NCBI GenBank assembly: GCA_902590345.1
Contig: CACIWK010000006.1
Span: forward strand, 1 to 50,537
From: an uncultured Pelagibacteraceae bacterium
GTDB taxonomy: Bacteria; Pseudomonadota; Alphaproteobacteria; Pelagibacterales; AG-422-B15
Direction of reading: 5' to 3'
DNA: 50,537 bases
Shown in pieces: positions 43,092-50,537 of this stretch (positions within the stretch are counted from its first letter, which is position 1; each line of letters opens with the position of its first letter). A program made the position numbers and the translations under genes. The notes under the pieces are model-generated. The model made no database searches. It saw nothing but the letters and a program-made list of their open reading frames with translations, and was not told where the DNA came from.

Positions 43092-44713
43092 CTTTTTATC
43101 TTTTTTGCTGCATCTATAAATGACTTAAATAAAGGATGTGGCTCAAATGGTTTTGATTTTAATTCAGGATGATACTGAACTCCAATGAACCATGGGTGAT
43201 CACTCAACTCTACAGTTTCTGGCAATAATCCATCAGGAGAATAACCAGAGAAGATAACACCTTTGCTTTCAAAATCATCAGCAAATTTATTATTAACTTC
43301 ATATCTGTGACGATGTCTTTCATTAATAATTTCATTTTTATATATATTAAATATTTTACTGTTTTTTCTTAATTTTGCTTCATATGCACCAAGTCTCATC
43401 GTTCCACCAAGGTCATCATCTTTAGATCTCTTTTCGGTAGTATTACCTGAAGTAATCCACTCCGTCATGAGTCCAACAATTGAATTAGTGCAATTTGAGA
43501 ATTCGCTAGAATTTGCATCCTTTATGCCTAATATATTTCTTGCCATTTCAATAACTGCAAGTTGCATTCCAAAACATATTCCAAAATAAGGTATCTTATT
43601 CTCTCTCGCGTACTTGATTGCTTCAATTTTCCCTTCCGAACCTCGTTCACCAAATCCGCCTGGAACTAAAATACCATGACAATTTGCTAATAAACTTGAC
43701 GTATTTGAACTATTTAATTCTTCAGATTCAAACCAGTTTAATTCAACTTTTACATTATTAAAAATTCCACCGTGAGATAATGCCTCATTTAGCGATTTAT
43801 ACGCATCAGCAAGTCCTGTATATTTACCTACTATTCCAATTACAACCTTTCCCTTAGGTTCAAGAACATGCTTTGAAACTTGAGACCACATTTTCAGATC
43901 TATAGTTTTATTTGCATCTAAATTGAAATATTCTAAGACTCTTTTATCTAACTCTTCATTATAAAAATTAATTGGAACTTCGTATATGGAATTTGCATTT
44001 ATTGCTTGAATTACACAGTTATGTTGGACATTACAGAATAGGCCAATTTTTTTTCTTTCTCCTTCGGGTATTATTCTGTCAGATCTGCACAATAAAATAT
44101 TAGGCTGTATACCCAAACTCCTCAATTCTTTTACTGAATGTTGAGTAGGTTTTGTTTTTAATTCGCCTGAACTATCAATATATGGTACCAAAGTAACATG
44201 AATAAATAATGAATTTTCATGCCCATTATCATTATGAAATTGTCTTATAGCTTCTATAAAAGGCAAGCTTTCAATATCACCAATTGTTCCGCCTATCTCA
44301 CATATCACAAAATCTTCTTGCTCAAGGTCGTTTGAAATAAAATCTTTAATCTCATTTGTAACATGTGGAATAACTTGCACTGTAGCGCCCAGGTACTCTC
44401 CTTTTCTTTCTTTTGTTATAATTTTTTGATACACTCTTCCAGATGTTATATTGTCAGATTTTTTAGAGACTACACCAGTAAACCTCTCATAATGACCAAG
44501 GTCTAAATCTGTTTCCGCACCATCATCTGTGACATAAACCTCACCGTGCTGATAAGGACTCATTGTACCTGGATCAACATTAAGATATGGATCTAATTTT
44601 CTTATTCTTACTTTATAGCCATGATGTTGAAGCAAAGATGCTAGAGAGGCAGAAGCTAAACCTTTACCAAGAGATGAAACCACGCCGCCTGTTACAAATA
44701 TAAATCGCGTCAT
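43088..44713 (-). CDS. pyrG: CTP synthase
   Basis: The 541-aa protein begins [28 protein letters not shown], has the synthetase domain with [22 protein letters not shown] and the [19 protein letters not shown] segment, and a C-terminal class I glutamine amidotransferase domain with the nucleophile in [14 protein letters not shown] and the His/Glu pair in GVQYHPEL. It makes CTP from UTP. It follows secG by 42 nt. Confidence 0.97.
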   Translation of the reverse strand: MTRFIFVTGGVVSSLGKGLASASLASLLQHHGYKVRIRKLDPYLNVDPGTMSPYQHGEVYVTDDGAETDLDLGHYERFTGVVSKKSDNITSGRVYQKIITKERKGEYLGATVQVIPHVTNEIKDFISNDLEQEDFVICEIGGTIGDIESLPFIEAIRQFHNDNGHENSLFIHVTLVPYIDSSGELKTKPTQHSVKELRSLGIQPNILLCRSDRIIPEGERKKIGLFCNVQHNCVIQAINANSIYEVPINFYNEELDKRVLEYFNLDANKTIDLKMWSQVSKHVLEPKGKVVIGIVGKYTGLADAYKSLNEALSHGGIFNNVKVELNWFESEELNSSNTSSLLANCHGILVPGGFGERGSEGKIEAIKYARENKIPYFGICFGMQLAVIEMARNILGIKDANSSEFSNCTNSIVGLMTEWITSGNTTEKRSKDDDLGGTMRLGAYEAKLRKNSKIFNIYKNEIINERHRHRYEVNNKFADDFESKGVIFSGYSPDGLLPETVELSDHPWFIGVQYHPELKSKPFEPHPLFKSFIDAAKKIKR

Positions 44714-44755
44714 GGAGGTATTTTATACTACAGAGTCATGATTAAATCAAAGATA

Positions 44756-45067
44756 TTAATCTAACTGTGGTAATTCAGGTAAATCCTCAATTAAATTTTC
44801 ATTAATTTGCTGAGTTCCTGTATCTTCAAAATTTAGAGTTCTATCTGACGATTTTAAACTTAAAACTGTTAGGCTTATACTTGTAATAACAAATAATACA
44901 GCAACAATTGCGGTAGTTCTTGTTAATATATCAGCACTGCCTCTAGGAGACATCCCATCACTGCCACCTCCAATACCGAGTGCACCGCCTTCAGCTCTTT
45001 GAATGAGAACGACAATAATTAATACAACTGCAAGTAACGCGTGTATTATTAATAAAGATGTTTCCAT
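44756..45067 (-). CDS. secG: Preprotein translocase subunit SecG
   Basis: The 103-aa protein has two membrane segments (about 4-22 and 52-72) separated by the conserved LIQRAEGGALGIGGGSDGMSPRGSADILTRTTAI loop (residues about 22-55), diagnostic of SecG, and an acidic C-terminal tail. It assists SecYE in protein export. Position between tpiA and pyrG is the alphaproteobacterial norm. Confidence 0.94.
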   Translation of the reverse strand: METSLLIIHALLAVVLIIVVLIQRAEGGALGIGGGSDGMSPRGSADILTRTTAIVAVLFVITSISLTVLSLKSSDRTLNFEDTGTQQINENLIEDLPELPQLD

Positions 45068-45087
45068 AAAAAAGCTTATATATCTAA

Positions 45088-45828
45088 TTATGAGTAAGAA
45101 TCAATTATTTTGCTAAAATCTTTTGATTTTAAAGAAGCCCCACCTACTAAAGCCCCGTCTACTTGATCTAAATTTAAAATATCACTAGCATTTGAAGGAT
45201 TGACAGACCCTCCATATAATATTGAGATGTTTTGACTTTCATACTTACCAATGCTTTTTGAGAGTAAATTTCTAATACCTAAATGTATACTATTGATATC
45301 TTCAATTGTTGGAGTTTTACCAGTCCCGATAGCCCAGACAGGTTCGTAGGCAATAATAAGATTTTTTATATTTATTTTTTTTGGAAGAGTTCTGAGCTGT
45401 CTTTTGAGTATTTTTTTTCTAATCTTTATTTCTTTTAATTTTTCACCAATACAGTAAATAATTTTTAAATTATGTTTATTCGCAATATCAATTTTTAAAT
45501 TGAGTTCTTTTGATGTTTCTTTTTGATACTCCCTTCTTTCAGAATGGCCAATTATAACATATTTACATCCTACAGATTTAAGCATTTGAGCACTGATACA
45601 TCCAGTGAATGCACCTTCATTGTAGTGGTGACAGTCTTGACCTCCAAAATCAATTCCTGTTTTTGTGTTAATGAAATTATTTAGAAGTGTAAAAGGAGGA
45701 CAAATTACAACTTTAGATTTTTTATGTCTTGTTTTTTTAATATGCTTATCGATGGATTTAACTACCTTTGCAGCTCCATTTGAGCCATTCATCTTCCAAT
45801 TTGCGATAGTATATTTAACCCTTTTCAT
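45088..45828 (-). CDS. tpiA: Triosephosphate isomerase
   Basis: The 246-aa TIM barrel has the catalytic Lys in ANWKMNG (residue about 12), His in VIIGHSERREY near 95, the catalytic Glu in IIAYEPVWAIGTGKTPT near 160, and the phosphate loops ILYGGSVNP and DGALVGGASLK. It starts a long minus-strand operon (tpiA-secG-pyrG-kdsA-eno-ftsB, perhaps on to lipA-ratA). It diverges from ppiD with 50 bp. Confidence 0.96.
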   Translation of the reverse strand: MKRVKYTIANWKMNGSNGAAKVVKSIDKHIKKTRHKKSKVVICPPFTLLNNFINTKTGIDFGGQDCHHYNEGAFTGCISAQMLKSVGCKYVIIGHSERREYQKETSKELNLKIDIANKHNLKIIYCIGEKLKEIKIRKKILKRQLRTLPKKINIKNLIIAYEPVWAIGTGKTPTIEDINSIHLGIRNLLSKSIGKYESQNISILYGGSVNPSNASDILNLDQVDGALVGGASLKSKDFSKIIDSYS

Positions 45829-45878
45829 TCGTGCTTATTCCTTTTATAAACTCTAATTTATACCATCAAAGTAAAAAA

Positions 45879-47723
45879 ATGTTAGATATAATAAGAAATT
45901 TAGTTTCATCGATTTTTGGCAAATTACTATTAGCAATAATGGTTTTAAGTTTCGCTTTGTGGGGCGTTGGCGATATACTTTCATCTGGCAACAGTCAACT
46001 TGCAGCAAAAATAGGTAATGAAAAAATATCACTTAATGAATTTTATATAAAATTTCAACAATCTGTAAAAGATTATAATCAAAACACAAACTCAAATTTA
46101 AGCCTCAATGAAGCTTATGAATTAAAACTTCATGATCTATTGCTACAAGATCTTATTTATTCAAAAATGGTTAATGATTATGCAAAAAAAAGAGGTGTAT
46201 ATTTGAATGAAGAGTCTTTAAAATTAGTTATATCTAATCTAGATGAATTCAAAGACAGCAATAAAAAATTTTCTAATCTTAAGTACAAAAATTTTATTTT
46301 AAATAATTTTGAATCAGAAGAATTGTTTCTGAGAGAGATAGAAAAAAATATTTTTCAGGGCATTATTTTTGAAAATTTTAATGCCGATAATTACATAAAC
46401 GATGAAATTATAAATAAACTATATGACTATGAAGGTGAAAAGAGATCAATTAGTTATTTTTTGTTAGATAAAAATGAAGTTCAAATTGATAAAAATGATA
46501 GCTTAATCAATGATTACTATTTAGATAATAAATCAAATTATCTCATTCCTGAGAAAACTATTATAGATATCATTGAAATAAACATTAATGATTTTAAAAG
46601 AATAGAAAATATTAACATAATTGAAGCACAGAATTACTATAATAATAATATTAATCTTTATAAAGAAGAAGAAAGTAGAAATATCGAATTTATAAGATTT
46701 GTGAATGAGTCAGAAGCTTATGATTTTTATGATGCAGTGGCCGATAAAAATATAAGTGATTTTAATGACTATATAAAAACAAATGATTTTAAACTTTCAA
46801 ATATAGATAAATTTACTGGAGGCACTTTTTCTAAAAACATTTCAGAGCTAATTTTTAAATTAGATGTTAATACATTGAGCGAGCCCATTAGATACGATGA
46901 TTTAGGGTTCTATTTATTTAAAGTAAATAAAATAAATGATGAAAAAGTAATTAATTTTGAGAACGTTAAAAGTGAAATTTTAGAATACTTAGCATTAGAG
47001 GTAGCATACCAAGAATTTGATAACGTTATTAACATTTTAGATGAAATGCTAATAAATGATTATAATTTTAATGAGATAGTTGAAAATCAAGTAAACATAA
47101 AAATATCTGAAAATATTGACTTTCTGGAGTTTATAGGAAAATTAGGTGAAGATTATTTATCTATGGATAAAAATATTCCCGTAGGATTTATTTCAGAAAT
47201 AATTATAAAAGAAAATATTGCCTATATTTATACTGTTAAAGAAAGGCAAAAATCTTACATACCTAATTTAGAAACAATTAAAGAAAAAGTTATAATTGAC
47301 TATGTAGCAGAGCAAAGCAATTTAAAACTAAATCAACTTTCTGATGATATTTTAAATTCAGTTAACTTGCAAAAAGAAGGTGCATTTAAAAAATATGCAC
47401 TAAATAAAAATTATAATTTACTAACATTTGAAAAGATTAATCGTACAGACTCGAACCTTCTTAATGAAACAATTCTCAAAGTGTTTAATCATAAACTTAA
47501 TCAACCATTTAAAGTTCTGACATCTGACGGAAAAATTGGAGTTGGTGTTGTTACTGAAATTATTATGCCAAGAAATCAAATTTCTGATAATTTTTATAAT
47601 TCTGTAAAAATAAATATAAACAATAATTTTAATGCATCTCTAGTTGATATAATGGCATCTGAAATTATTCAAAACTCATCGTATGAAATTTATGATCAGA
47701 ATATAGATAAATTGTTCATGTAA
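45879..47723 (+). CDS. ppiD: PpiD-like membrane-anchored periplasmic folding factor
   Basis: The 614-aa protein has an N-terminal anchor (LGKLLLAIMVLSFALWGVGDIL region, about residues 12-33), the SurA_N-type chaperone region with KIGNEKISLNEFYIKFQQ, a parvulin-like region around 225-360 and a C-terminal chaperone part. The parvulin segment (SRNIEFIRF) lacks the usual catalytic His motif, so isomerase activity is doubtful, as in E. coli PpiD. I start at ATG 45879, just before the anchor. The gene precedes trpE with a 1-nt overlap, a common alphaproteobacterial order. Asn and Ile are very abundant. Confidence 0.88.
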   Translation: MLDIIRNLVSSIFGKLLLAIMVLSFALWGVGDILSSGNSQLAAKIGNEKISLNEFYIKFQQSVKDYNQNTNSNLSLNEAYELKLHDLLLQDLIYSKMVNDYAKKRGVYLNEESLKLVISNLDEFKDSNKKFSNLKYKNFILNNFESEELFLREIEKNIFQGIIFENFNADNYINDEIINKLYDYEGEKRSISYFLLDKNEVQIDKNDSLINDYYLDNKSNYLIPEKTIIDIIEININDFKRIENINIIEAQNYYNNNINLYKEEESRNIEFIRFVNESEAYDFYDAVADKNISDFNDYIKTNDFKLSNIDKFTGGTFSKNISELIFKLDVNTLSEPIRYDDLGFYLFKVNKINDEKVINFENVKSEILEYLALEVAYQEFDNVINILDEMLINDYNFNEIVENQVNIKISENIDFLEFIGKLGEDYLSMDKNIPVGFISEIIIKENIAYIYTVKERQKSYIPNLETIKEKVIIDYVAEQSNLKLNQLSDDILNSVNLQKEGAFKKYALNKNYNLLTFEKINRTDSNLLNETILKVFNHKLNQPFKVLTSDGKIGVGVVTEIIMPRNQISDNFYNSVKININNNFNASLVDIMASEIIQNSSYEIYDQNIDKLFM

Positions 47724-49195
47724 TGAATTTTTCTCATACTAAAAATCAATATTTGACATTCTTTAAAAATAAAAAAAATTTTATATTTTTCAAAAAAATA
47801 GAAAATTTCAAATCTGATCCTATTCCAGAGTTCATTAATATTGTGGAAAAAAATAATTTTAGTTTTCTCTATGAATCTGTTGAAAAAGGTAAGGATAAAG
47901 GGAGATATTCGATATGTGGTTACAATACTATTAAAACAATACAAATAAACAATAGAAATAATGCAAAAGAAAAAAAGCTATCGTCAATAAATAAAAGTAT
48001 TTTTTTAAAAATTGATAGAACAATAGGTAAATATAAATTTTTAAAAGACAAAAAACTGCCACCTATGGCAGGTGCCTTTTTTGGTTATATTTCTTATGAA
48101 AATATTTATAATATCGAGGATATATCTAAGTTCAAAAAAGAGAATACTTTAATGACTCCTGAACTTATACTTTTTATTCCTCAGATATTAATTATTTATG
48201 ATAATTTTTCTAATTCCTTATACATATTAAAACATTTCTTACCTGGTATAAAAAAAACTCAAAAATATGAAGAAGTTCTAAAAGAGTTAAATAATGTAGA
48301 AATTAGCCTCTATAAAAAATCAAACAATCATGTGATTAATCTCAAAAAAAAGAAAAGAGTTAAAATTAAATCAAATATTACTAGGTCAAAATTTATTTAT
48401 AATATAAAAAAAGCAAAAGAATATATTAAAGCTGGTGACATATTCCAAGTAGTTCCAAGTCAAAGATTTGAAATTAATTTTAAAAGTAAAGGCAGCTCTC
48501 TCTATAAAGTACTGAGATTGACTAACCCCTCACCCTTTATGTACTATTTCAATTTACCTAATTTTCAAATTGTTGGCTCAAGTCCAGAGATCTTGGTCAG
48601 ACTTAGATCTGGTTTAATAACTTTACGGCCTATCGCAGGTACAAGGCCACGAGGAAAAAACATAAAGCAGGACCGAAATTACGAGTTGGAACTACTTTCT
48701 GACGAAAAAGAAACATCGGAACACTTAATGTTGTTAGATCTTGGCAGAAACGATGTTGGCAAAGTAGCAAAAAAATCTACTGTAAACGTAACTGCCAAAT
48801 TCATTATTGAAAAATATTCACATGTAATGCACTTAGTTTCTAATGTAACTGGAAAACTTAAAAAAAATATCAGTACAATTGAGGCACTAATGGCAGGATT
48901 TCCTGCTGGAACTGTATCAGGTGCGCCAAAAATAAGAGCAATGCAAATTATAGATGAATTGGAGAGTGAGGTCCGTGGGATTTATGCAGGTGGAATTGGT
49001 TACATCTCTCCTGATGGAGATATGGATACTTGCATCGTTTTAAGAACAGGGATAATTACTAAGAATAAATTATATGTTCAAGCAGGAGGTGGTGTAGTTT
49101 ATGATAGTGACCCGGAGCTCGAATATATGGAAACTGTAAATAAAGCTAAAGCCGTATTAAATGCTGCTGAAATCGTACTTGGAAACAAAATATGA
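47723..49195 (+). CDS. trpE: Anthranilate synthase component I
   Basis: The 490-aa protein has the N-terminal regulatory part with FLYESVEKGKDKGRYSICGY (the LLES-like Trp-binding motif, about residues 46-66) and the chorismate-binding domain: AGDIFQVVPSQRF, NPSPFMYYF, SSPEILVRL, RPIAGTRPRG, the MAGFPAGTVSGAPK segment and the QAGGGVVYDSDPE end. It forms anthranilate with TrpG. It is co-translated with ppiD and overlaps trpG by 4 nt. No leader or attenuator is possible directly before it. Confidence 0.96.
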   Translation: MNFSHTKNQYLTFFKNKKNFIFFKKIENFKSDPIPEFINIVEKNNFSFLYESVEKGKDKGRYSICGYNTIKTIQINNRNNAKEKKLSSINKSIFLKIDRTIGKYKFLKDKKLPPMAGAFFGYISYENIYNIEDISKFKKENTLMTPELILFIPQILIIYDNFSNSLYILKHFLPGIKKTQKYEEVLKELNNVEISLYKKSNNHVINLKKKKRVKIKSNITRSKFIYNIKKAKEYIKAGDIFQVVPSQRFEINFKSKGSSLYKVLRLTNPSPFMYYFNLPNFQIVGSSPEILVRLRSGLITLRPIAGTRPRGKNIKQDRNYELELLSDEKETSEHLMLLDLGRNDVGKVAKKSTVNVTAKFIIEKYSHVMHLVSNVTGKLKKNISTIEALMAGFPAGTVSGAPKIRAMQIIDELESEVRGIYAGGIGYISPDGDMDTCIVLRTGIITKNKLYVQAGGGVVYDSDPELEYMETVNKAKAVLNAAEIVLGNKI

Positions 49196-49767
49196 TATTG
49201 CTAATAGATAATTATGATAGCTTTACCTATAATCTATTGCACTATGTAGAAGAACTAGGGCATGACGTTCAAGTTTATAGAAATGATAAAATATCGTTAA
49301 AAAAAATAGCAAAACTTAATCCCAAAAAAATAATAATCTCACCTGGTCCATGCACCCCAAATGAAGCTGGTATTTGTTTAGAGCTTGTTAAAAAATTTTA
49401 TGATAAAAAGCCTATACTTGGTGTGTGTTTAGGGCATCAATCCATTGGACAAGCATTTGGTGCGAAAATAATTAAAGCAAGTAAAATTATGCACGGCAAA
49501 ACTTCTAAAGTTTCAAACCTTGGTTCAAAAATATTTAAAGGACTACCATCATCATTTGAAGCAACAAGATATCACAGTTTGATAATAAAGAATGGAACTC
49601 TACCTAAAAGTTTTAAAGTAATATCTGAGACTATTGATAACAAAGATAATGTAATAATGGGTATTGAACATCAAAATTACCCTTGCTATGGAGTTCAATT
49701 TCATCCAGAAAGTATAGCCTCTGTACCATTTGGTAAAAAAATAATGAAAAATTTTTTAAACTTATGA
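49192..49767 (+). CDS. trpG: Anthranilate synthase glutamine amidotransferase component
   Basis: The 191-aa class I amidotransferase has the DNYDSFTYNLLHYV start, the SPGPCTPNEAG segment, the nucleophile Cys in ILGVCLGHQSIGQAFG and the His-Glu dyad in GVQFHPESI. It supplies ammonia from glutamine to TrpE and may also serve PabB. It lacks a fused TrpD. It overlaps trpE and trpD by 4 and 4 nt (ATGA). Confidence 0.96.
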   Translation: MILLIDNYDSFTYNLLHYVEELGHDVQVYRNDKISLKKIAKLNPKKIIISPGPCTPNEAGICLELVKKFYDKKPILGVCLGHQSIGQAFGAKIIKASKIMHGKTSKVSNLGSKIFKGLPSSFEATRYHSLIIKNGTLPKSFKVISETIDNKDNVIMGIEHQNYPCYGVQFHPESIASVPFGKKIMKNFLNL

Positions 49768-50537
49768 CTGGTGATTTCAAAGAATTTATTCAATTAGCTT
49801 ACGAAGATAGTTTAGATTTAAACTCTACTAAGAAAGCCTTTATGCAAATCATGAATGGTGAAATAAGTGAGATACAAATAAGTTCTTTTATTTCATTACT
49901 TCAAAAATCTGGCGTTAAATCACATCATGTGATTGCCGCTCTAGAAGTAATGAGAAAAAAAATGCTCTCGATCAATGTACCAATAAATGCAATAGATACA
50001 TGCGGTACGGGAGGAGATGGAAAAAACAGTTTAAATATCTCAACAGCTACAGCTTTTGTATTGGCGGCCTCAGGTATACCGGTAGCTAAACATGGAAATA
50101 GAGCATTAACATCAAAATGTGGATCAGCCGATGTTTTAAAAGCATTAAATATAAATGTAGATATGGAAACTTCTAAATTAGAGGATTGTCTCAAAAAAAC
50201 AGGAATATGCTTTATGTTTGCACCAAACCACCATCCCGCTATGAAACACGTTGCTCAAGTAAGACAATTGCTTGGTATTCGAACTATATTTAATATGTTA
50301 GGTCCTTTGTTAAACCCGGCAAATGTTACAAATCAAATAGTTGGCGTTTATTCTAAAGAAGTTTTTAATATTTATATGGATGTTTTTGAAAAGGAGGATA
50401 AAAATGTTTGCTTAATAGCTGGTTATGACGGGAATGATGAAATATCTCTCGGAGGTATTAATTTAATTTTTACAAAAAAAAATGGCATTATGCATTTTGA
50501 CCCTAAAATTCTTAATTGTCCAAAAATGGTTGATGAA
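49764..50537 (+). CDS. trpD: Anthranilate phosphoribosyltransferase, C-terminus cut off by window edge
   Basis: About 258 residues are readable and the frame is open at the end. The DTCGTGGDGKNSLNIST phosphoribosyl-binding loop (about residues 75-91), the KHGNRALTSKCGSADVL segment near 111-127, FAPNHHPAMKHV near 152 and RTIFNMLGPLLNPA near 173 identify TrpD. It attaches phosphoribose to anthranilate. trpC would be expected next. Confidence 0.96.
   Translation, partial: MTGDFKEFIQLAYEDSLDLNSTKKAFMQIMNGEISEIQISSFISLLQKSGVKSHHVIAALEVMRKKMLSINVPINAIDTCGTGGDGKNSLNISTATAFVLAASGIPVAKHGNRALTSKCGSADVLKALNINVDMETSKLEDCLKKTGICFMFAPNHHPAMKHVAQVRQLLGIRTIFNMLGPLLNPANVTNQIVGVYSKEVFNIYMDVFEKEDKNVCLIAGYDGNDEISLGGINLIFTKKNGIMHFDPKILNCPKMVDE

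Overview
The window is AT-rich (about 30% G+C by eye), gene-dense chromosomal DNA. I read it as a streamlined, free-living, probably marine alphaproteobacterium, comparable in style to the low-GC HIMB59/AEGEAN-169 or SAR11-type lineages. The evidence for the class is a set of gene neighbourhoods typical of Alphaproteobacteria: recG<>sdhE-mfd; rlpA-dacC-tmk-holB-metG-tatD; ntrY-ntrX-trkA-dat-hflX; a fused ispDF followed by pgpA and cinA facing ratA-lipA; ftsB-eno-kdsA-pyrG-secG-tpiA; and ppiD-trpE-trpG-trpD. kdsA, sugar-nucleotide genes, glycosyltransferases and murein enzymes show a Gram-negative envelope. The species is not determined.

Layout. 1-8.3 kb: an amidase (cut by the window edge), a DUF502 membrane protein, recG (frameshifted), sdhE, a shortened mfd, a CaiB/AMACR-type racemase and yajQ. 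8.3-15.3 kb is the accessory part: a DMT transporter and a GMC oxidoreductase, each with a copy of a 41-bp repeat nearby, a 102-aa protein of unknown function with a very strong ribosome site, tRNA-Ser(UGA), two small membrane proteins (DUF2177, HPP), a RodZ-like HTH protein, a saccharopine-dehydrogenase-like reductase, two tandem mini membrane ORFs of 27 and 40 aa, and a phosphotransacylase. 15.3-17.4 kb: a CBS plus gamma-lyase pair (reverse transsulfuration). 17.4-24.7 kb: murein enzymes mltB-rlpA-dacC running into tmk-holB-metG-tatD. 24.7-29.8 kb: a surface-glycan block with two glycosyltransferases and an oxidoreductase/acyltransferase/aminotransferase trio that should make an N-acylated amino sugar nucleotide. 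29.9-37 kb: a DUF3108 protein, hflX, D-amino-acid transaminase, trkA and ntrXY. 37-45.9 kb: isoprenoid, phospholipid, lipoate, division, glycolysis, Kdo, CTP and Sec genes. 45.9-50.5 kb: ppiD and the start of the trp operon; trpD is cut by the window edge.

No phage, IS element, CRISPR, toxin-antitoxin or classical defence locus is visible. The unusual features come from genome reduction acting on core genes. Mfd keeps its UvrA-binding domain but lacks the rest of the UvrB-like module. hflX has no ATG/GTG/TTG at its true N-terminus and seems to start at ATT inside the preceding gene, where hfq would be expected. RlpA has lost a catalytic Asp. ispDF-ntrY and ftsB-lipA junctions look like deletion scars of larger conserved clusters. 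All seven convergent protein-gene pairs end within -4 to +1 nt of each other. The best candidate for something undescribed in regulation is the 41-bp repeat placed before the GMC oxidoreductase/DMT transporter pair and before the 102-aa gene.
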